Shown in pieces: positions 59,598-64,000 of a DNA stretch of 64,000 bases; position 1 is the first letter of the stretch, and each line of letters starts with the position of its first letter. The stretch covers positions 28,551 to 92,550 of the forward strand of contig DDVW01000072.1 of NCBI GenBank assembly GCA_002345545.1, in the 5' to 3' direction. The notes under the pieces are model-generated. The model did not search any database and was not told the DNA's origin. It saw only the letters and a list, made by a program, of their open reading frames with translations. The position numbers and the translations under genes were made by a program. This stretch comes from Stenotrophomonas sp. UBA2302 (GTDB lineage Bacteria; Pseudomonadota; Gammaproteobacteria; Xanthomonadales; Xanthomonadaceae).

Positions 59598-59984
59598 TTA
59601 CTCGGCGACTTCCTCGGCAACCACGGCCGGACGGTCGACCAGCTCGACATAGGCCATCGGCGCATTGTCGCCAGCGCGGAAGCCGCACTTGAGCAGGCGC
59701 AGGTAGCCACCCGGACGGTTGGCGTAGCGCGGGCCCAGTATGGTGAACAGGTTGCCCACGGCTTCCTTGTCACGCAGGCGGGCGAACGCCAGACGACGGT
59801 TGGCGACCGAGTCGACCTTGGCCAGGGTGATCAGCGGCTCGGCGACGCGGCGCAGCTCCTTGGCCTTCGGCAGGGTGGTCTTGATCAGCTCGTGCTTGAA
59901 CAGCGAGGCGGCCATGTTCTTGAACATCGCTTCGCGGTGGGCGCTGGTGCGGTTGAACTTGCGGCCGGACTTCATGTGACGCAT
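59598..59984 (-). CDS. rplQ: 50S ribosomal protein L17
   Basis: The 128-aa protein has the full L17 signature: [20 protein letters not shown] at the N-terminus and [20 protein letters not shown]. It is the last gene of the alpha operon, 192 bases after rpoA with a stable hairpin between them. Confidence 0.98.
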   Translation of the reverse strand: MRHMKSGRKFNRTSAHREAMFKNMAASLFKHELIKTTLPKAKELRRVAEPLITLAKVDSVANRRLAFARLRDKEAVGNLFTILGPRYANRPGGYLRLLKCGFRAGDNAPMAYVELVDRPAVVAEEVAE

Positions 59985-60136
59985 GGGTCTATTCCTTGGT
60001 TAATGTTGGGACATTGGACTTCGTTGTCGCCATCCTGGCGTTGCACATGGACTGCGGGTGGTCCTGGTCGCCCGTCCTGGTCGACCGGCATCGCGGCCTT
60101 GTCAGCTGTCGATGCGGGTACTGCTGAAACAATATT

Positions 60137-60161
60137 CCCCCGCATGGTCACCCATGCGGGG
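60137..60161 (-). other. Stable hairpin in the rpoA-rplQ spacer
   Basis: The stem CCCCGCATGG / CCATGCGGGG with a 4-base loop lies in the 192-base gap between rpoA and rplQ. On the minus strand it is followed by an AT-rich stretch but only short T runs. It could be an attenuator or an RNA-processing signal. Confidence 0.55.
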
Positions 60162-60176
60162 GAACAGGTGTTGCTA

Positions 60177-61175
60177 TCAACCAAGCATGCCGTGAGCGGC
60201 GACACCGGCCGGCGGCCAGTTCTCCAGCTTCATGCCCAGCGACAGGCCACGCTGGGCCAGCACTTCCTTGATCTCGCTCAGCGACTTCTTGCCGAGGTTC
60301 GGGGTCTTGAGCAGTTCCACTTCGGTCTTCTGGATCAGATCACCGATGTAGTAGATGCTCTCGGCCTTCAGGCAGTTGGCCGAACGCACGGTCAACTCCA
60401 GATCATCGATCGGGCGCAGCAGCACCGGATCCACGCCCGGGCTCGGCTGCGTGCTGCCGCCGCGCTCGCGGTGGGTGAAGTCACCGAATACCGACAGCTG
60501 GTCGCTGAGGATGTCGGCGGCGGTGCGCACGGCTTCCTCGGCGTCGATCGTGCCGTTGGTTTCGATATCGATGACCAGCTTGTCCAGGTCGGTACGCTGC
60601 TCGACGCGGGCCGCTTCCACGGCATAGGCGACGCGGCGGACCGGCGAGAACGAGGCGTCCAGAACCAGGCGACCGATGGCGCGGGTCTCCTCGTCCGGGC
60701 GACGACGCGCAGCGGCCGGCTGGTAACCGAAGCCGCGTTCGATCTTCAGGCGCATGTCGATCGATGCATCCTTGGTCAGGTTGCAGATCACATGGTCGCC
60801 GTTGATGACTTCGACGTTGTGGTCGACCTTGATGTCGGCAGCGGTGACAACACCGGGGCCCTGCTTGGACAGGGTCACGGTGGCGCTGTCGCCGGTATGC
60901 ATACGGACCGCCACATCCTTCAGGTTCAGCAGGACTTCGAGCACGTCCTCCTGCAGGCCCTCAAGGGTGGTGTACTCGTGCAGCACGCCGTCAATCTCGA
61001 CTTCGGTAATGGCGAAGCCCGGGATGGACGACAGCAGCACGCGTCGCAGGGCGTTGCCCAGCGTATGCCCGTAACCACGCTCCAGCGGCTCGATAACGAC
61101 CTTGGCGCGGGTTTCGGTAAGGCGTTCGATCTGCGGACCGCGAGGGCGCAGAACCTGGTATGCGGTAACCGTCAT
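60177..61175 (-). CDS. rpoA: RNA polymerase alpha subunit
   Basis: The 332-aa alpha subunit has the assembly domain ([31 protein letters not shown]) and the DNA/activator-binding C-terminal domain ([28 protein letters not shown]). The start [12 protein letters not shown] gives the xanthomonad length. It is part of the S13-S11-S4-alpha-L17 operon. Confidence 0.98.
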   Translation of the reverse strand: MTVTAYQVLRPRGPQIERLTETRAKVVIEPLERGYGHTLGNALRRVLLSSIPGFAITEVEIDGVLHEYTTLEGLQEDVLEVLLNLKDVAVRMHTGDSATVTLSKQGPGVVTAADIKVDHNVEVINGDHVICNLTKDASIDMRLKIERGFGYQPAAARRRPDEETRAIGRLVLDASFSPVRRVAYAVEAARVEQRTDLDKLVIDIETNGTIDAEEAVRTAADILSDQLSVFGDFTHRERGGSTQPSPGVDPVLLRPIDDLELTVRSANCLKAESIYYIGDLIQKTEVELLKTPNLGKKSLSEIKEVLAQRGLSLGMKLENWPPAGVAAHGMLG

Positions 61176-61229
61176 GTTGCGGGTTCTCCTGCGAACCTCC
61201 GGTGCAACCCGGAGGCTCTCCATTGTGAA

Positions 61230-61859
61230 TTACTTCGAATACAACTCGACGATCAGCGCTTCGTTGATATCCGCAGGCAGGTCGGCACGATCCGGCACAG
61301 CCTTGAAAACGCCGGCGAACTTGCCCGAGTCGACTTCGACCCAGGACGGACGCAGATCGTGCTGGGCAGCAACGGTCAGGGCTTCCTGGACGCGCAGCTG
61401 CTTGGCAGCCTTCTCGGACAGGGCAACCGCGTCGCCGGCCTTGACCTGGTACGAAGCCAGATTCACCGACTTGCCGTTGACCGTGACGCCGCGGTGGCTG
61501 ACCAGCTGACGGGCAGCCGGACGGGTCACAGCGAAGCCCATGCGGTAGACGACGTTGTCCAGACGGGTTTCCAGCAACTGCAGCAGGTTTTCGCCGGTGT
61601 TGCCCTTCTTGGTCGAAGCCTTCTTGTAGTAGTTGCGGAACTGGCGCTCCAGCAGACCGTAGATGCGCTTGACCTTCTGCTTTTCACGCAGCTGGGTGGC
61701 GTAGTCGGACAGCTTGCCCTTGCGGGCGGTGGCGCCGTGCTGGCCGGGCTTCTGCTCCAGCTTGCACTTGGAATCCAACGCGCGGGCCGGGCTCTTCAGA
61801 GAGAGGTCGGCGCCTTCGCGGCGGGCGAGCTTACAGGTGGGACCGATATAACGAGCCAT
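61230..61859 (-). CDS. rpsD: 30S ribosomal protein S4
   Basis: The 209-aa S4 starts [16 protein letters not shown] and has the S4 RNA-binding domain (about 97-160, [20 protein letters not shown]). Only two N-terminal cysteines (C9, C32) are present, so it is the zinc-free form. In E. coli S4 represses this operon; the same autoregulation is possible here. Confidence 0.98.
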   Translation of the reverse strand: MARYIGPTCKLARREGADLSLKSPARALDSKCKLEQKPGQHGATARKGKLSDYATQLREKQKVKRIYGLLERQFRNYYKKASTKKGNTGENLLQLLETRLDNVVYRMGFAVTRPAARQLVSHRGVTVNGKSVNLASYQVKAGDAVALSEKAAKQLRVQEALTVAAQHDLRPSWVEVDSGKFAGVFKAVPDRADLPADINEALIVELYSK

Positions 61860-61873
61860 TTCTTATCGCTCCC

Positions 61874-62266
61874 TTAGACGCGACGCTTCTTCGGCGGACG
61901 GCACCCGTTGTGCGGGATTGGCGTCACGTCGATGATGTTGGTGATCTTGTAGCCGACGTTGTTCAACGAACGCACGGCCGACTCACGGCCCGGACCCGGA
62001 CCCTTGATGCGGACTTCCAGCGACTTCAGGCCGTAATCCAGCGCAGCCTTGCCGGCCTTTTCGGCGGCAACCTGGGCGGCGAACGGAGTCGACTTGCGCG
62101 AACCACGGAAACCGGCGCCACCGGAGGTCGCCCAAGACAGTGCATTGCCCTGGCGGTCGGTGATGGTCACGATGGTGTTGTTGAACGAAGCGTGGACGTG
62201 GGCAACGCCGTCGGTGACGACGCGCTTGATCTTCTTCTTGGTTTTTGCAGCAGCGGGCTTAGCCAT
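61874..62266 (-). CDS. rpsK: 30S ribosomal protein S11
   Basis: The 130-aa S11 has the lysine-rich N-terminus ([20 protein letters not shown]), [18 protein letters not shown] and the C-terminal [17 protein letters not shown]. It lies between S13 and S4 with 12- and 14-base gaps. Confidence 0.98.
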   Translation of the reverse strand: MAKPAAAKTKKKIKRVVTDGVAHVHASFNNTIVTITDRQGNALSWATSGGAGFRGSRKSTPFAAQVAAEKAGKAALDYGLKSLEVRIKGPGPGRESAVRSLNNVGYKITNIIDVTPIPHNGCRPPKKRRV

Positions 62267-62278
62267 TATTCAGGTCCC

Positions 62279-62635
62279 TTACTTCTTAAGAGCCTTGCGC
62301 GGACCCTTGCGGGTGCGTGCATTGGTCTTGGTACGCTGGCCACGCAGCGGCAGGCCACGACGGTGACGCAGGCCGCGGTAGCAACCCAGGTCCATCAGGC
62401 GCTTGATAGCGATACCGATTTCGCGACGCAGGTCGCCTTCGACGATGTACTTGCCGACTTCGGCGCGCAGGCGCTCGATTTCCGGCTCGGACAGCTCACG
62501 GATCTTGGTGGTCGAGGTCACGTTTGCGGCTTCGCAAACCTTCTTCGAACGGGTACGGCCGATGCCGTAAATGCTTTGCAACCCGACCCAGACGTGCTTC
62601 TGGGCTGGCAGGTTGACGCCTGCAATACGCGCCAT
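62279..62635 (-). CDS. rpsM: 30S ribosomal protein S13
   Basis: The 118-aa S13 starts [20 protein letters not shown] and ends in the basic [18 protein letters not shown]. The longer open frame to 62728 does not fit the family. It is the first gene of the alpha operon after secY. Confidence 0.97.
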   Translation of the reverse strand: MARIAGVNLPAQKHVWVGLQSIYGIGRTRSKKVCEAANVTSTTKIRELSEPEIERLRAEVGKYIVEGDLRREIGIAIKRLMDLGCYRGLRHRRGLPLRGQRTKTNARTRKGPRKALKK

Positions 62636-62979
62636 GACGCGATTCTCCAGCTGAGTGATGGCCGAATACGCACCGACAGGCGCGCCGTTCCGGCAGGATG
62701 GATCAAAAATGATTAGCGATACAAACAAGGTCCCGGTTTACGTTGATGCCCAGGGAACACGGAGTTCCAAGGACCCGGCGTGGGGAGTGTGCCCACGCTC
62801 CGGCGCCGGATGTGCCTGGCAAAGTCGTACCGCCCTTTGCCGCCCGCGCTACTCCTGCGCGGAACAACCACATCACATCCCCACCCGAGACCGCTGCAGG
62901 GACCGCCCTTCTGTTTTGAAGACCCCGCCGGGAACCGGCGGAGCCTTCTCGCTATGAAGCGGAAAGTATAACGGGTGAA
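62636..62979. other. secY-rpsM intergenic region (344 bp)
   Basis: No rpmJ (L36) gene is present in this gap, unlike the E. coli order secY-rpmJ-rpsM. A perfect 7-bp GC hairpin (CCGCCGG-GAA-CCGGCGG) at 62925-62941 follows secY on the minus strand, with a weak T-rich tail, and may end or attenuate the secY transcript. The rest likely holds an internal promoter and leader for rpsM. Confidence 0.6.
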
Positions 62980-64000
62980 TCAGCCGCGTGCAAAACCGCC
63001 GCGGTTGCCGCCCTTCAGGTTGGCCTTCTTCAACAGGCTCTCGTACTGGTGCGACATCAGGTGCGCCTGGATCTGGGCGATGAAATCCATCACCACCACC
63101 ACCACGATCAGCAGCGAGGTGCCGCCGAAGTAGAACGAGGCATTGAGCTGCGTGCGCATGATTTCCGGCAGCAGGCAGACGATGACCACGTAAGCGGCAC
63201 CGGCGGCCGTCAGCCGGGTCAACACGCTATCGACATACTCGGCCGTGGCCTTGCCCGGACGGATACCCGGGATCAGCGCACCGGACTTCTTCAGGTTGTC
63301 GGCGGTTTCCTGCGAGTTGAACACCAGCGCGGTGTAGAAGAAGGAGAAACCGATGATCAGACCGGCAAACACGATCATGTGCAGCGGCTCGCCAGGACCC
63401 AGCGAGTTGGCGATCTTCTGCAACCAGGTGGCCGAACTGGCCTGGCCGGACCACTGCGCCAGGGTTGCCGGGAAGGCAAGGATGCTCGAGGCGAAGATCG
63501 CCGGGATCACACCCGCCATGTTCAGCTTCAGCGGCAGGAACGAGGTCTGGTTCATGTAGGCATTACGGCCACCCTGGCGGCGGGCGTAATTGACGGTGAT
63601 GCGGCGCTGGCCGCGCTCGACGAACACCACGAAATAGGTGAAGACCAGCACCAGCAGGACGATCATCAACAGCGCGATGAAGCTCATGTTGCCTTCGCGG
63701 AAGGCCTCGATCGTCTGGATAACCGCCGAGGGCAGGCCCGCGACGATGCCGGCGAAGATGATCAGCGAGACACCGTTGCCGATACCGCGCTCGGTCACCT
63801 GCTCACCGACCCACATCAGGAAGATGGTGCCGGCAGTCAATGCGATCACCGCAGTCAGGACGAAGCCCAGACCCGGCGCATACACCACCGGTGCACCGCC
63901 CGGCGAAACCTGGTTCTGCAGCGCCATGGCGATACTGCCGCCCTGCACGACCGCCAGCAACACCGCGCCGATGCGCGAATACTGCGTGATCTTGCGCCGG
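62980..64000 (-). CDS. secY: Preprotein translocase subunit SecY (5' end outside window)
   Basis: About 340 C-terminal residues of SecY are visible, running off the right edge. The frame continues to the last base with [16 protein letters not shown], typical of the first third of SecY. Further motifs are [46 protein letters not shown] and the C-terminal [20 protein letters not shown]. It forms the protein-conducting channel with SecE and SecG. Upstream spc-operon genes are expected beyond the window. Confidence 0.97.
   Translation of the reverse strand, partial: RRKITQYSRIGAVLLAVVQGGSIAMALQNQVSPGGAPVVYAPGLGFVLTAVIALTAGTIFLMWVGEQVTERGIGNGVSLIIFAGIVAGLPSAVIQTIEAFREGNMSFIALLMIVLLVLVFTYFVVFVERGQRRITVNYARRQGGRNAYMNQTSFLPLKLNMAGVIPAIFASSILAFPATLAQWSGQASSATWLQKIANSLGPGEPLHMIVFAGLIIGFSFFYTALVFNSQETADNLKKSGALIPGIRPGKATAEYVDSVLTRLTAAGAAYVVIVCLLPEIMRTQLNASFYFGGTSLLIVVVVVMDFIAQIQAHLMSHQYESLLKKANLKGGNRGGFARG

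Noticed and set aside
59589..61877. 762-aa plus-strand open frame through the alpha operon
   Set aside because: Antisense to rplQ, rpoA and rpsD, all certain genes; no independent support.

Overview
The window is a GC-rich (mid-60s percent by eye) gammaproteobacterial chromosome segment. The gene order zapA - 6S RNA - ygfA, the PPi-dependent phosphofructokinase beside a membrane H+-pyrophosphatase, the DUF1631/PilZ pair, the class II DAHP synthase and the sizes of RpoA (332 aa) and Adk (187 aa) all point to Xanthomonadaceae, probably Stenotrophomonas-like. The genus call is inference. About 61 protein-coding loci are supported, nearly all core housekeeping genes. No tRNA, rRNA or CRISPR array was seen.

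Layout. 0-3.5 kb: yicC, then divergent rph-rdgB-hemW. 3.6-6.3 kb: DUF1631 protein overlapping a PilZ protein (cyclic-di-GMP linked). 6.4-9.7 kb: two proline peptidases, PepQ and PepP, convergent across a shared terminator, and ygfB. 9.8-11.9 kb: coiled-coil TIGR02449 protein, zapA, 6S RNA, ygfA and an EVE-domain protein. 12-25 kb: rpiA, DUF192 lipoprotein, SirB1-like protein, thiE, M19 dipeptidase, hemL, HAD hydrolase, HIT protein, argD, a voltage-gated K+ channel with a C-terminal zinc ribbon, an HSDL2-like SDR, a small kinase-fold protein and a DedA/PAP2/LssY-type membrane protein. 25-33.5 kb: mpl, adk, then pfp, hppA and ppa, a local concentration of pyrophosphate metabolism. 33.6-38.1 kb: HDOD regulator, YbaL-type antiporter and an O-acetylhomoserine sulfhydrylase.

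38.3-41.1 kb is the only clearly mobile segment. A full group II intron with its reverse transcriptase lies head-to-tail with an internally deleted, 3'-truncated copy. A short intron-like tail also sits upstream of the full copy. All lie between ompA and the sulfhydrylase gene.

41.4-55 kb: ompA, an oxidoreductase, a YczE-like membrane protein, fadH, a SleB-like hydrolase, a GST, a hypothetical protein, prpE, an M14 carboxypeptidase whose signal peptide is out of frame across a 7-C tract, an RluA-type pseudouridine synthase, mdh and ppiB. 55-64 kb: typA, DUF2127 protein, class II DAHP synthase and dsbB, then the ribosomal alpha operon (rpsM-rpsK-rpsD-rpoA-rplQ) downstream of secY, which runs off the right edge.

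No wholly new multi-gene system was found. The best leads are the tandem group II introns, the poly-C frameshift in the carboxypeptidase, the altered PAP2 active site in the DedA fusion, the zinc-ribbon K+ channel and a structured mpl-adk intergenic region.
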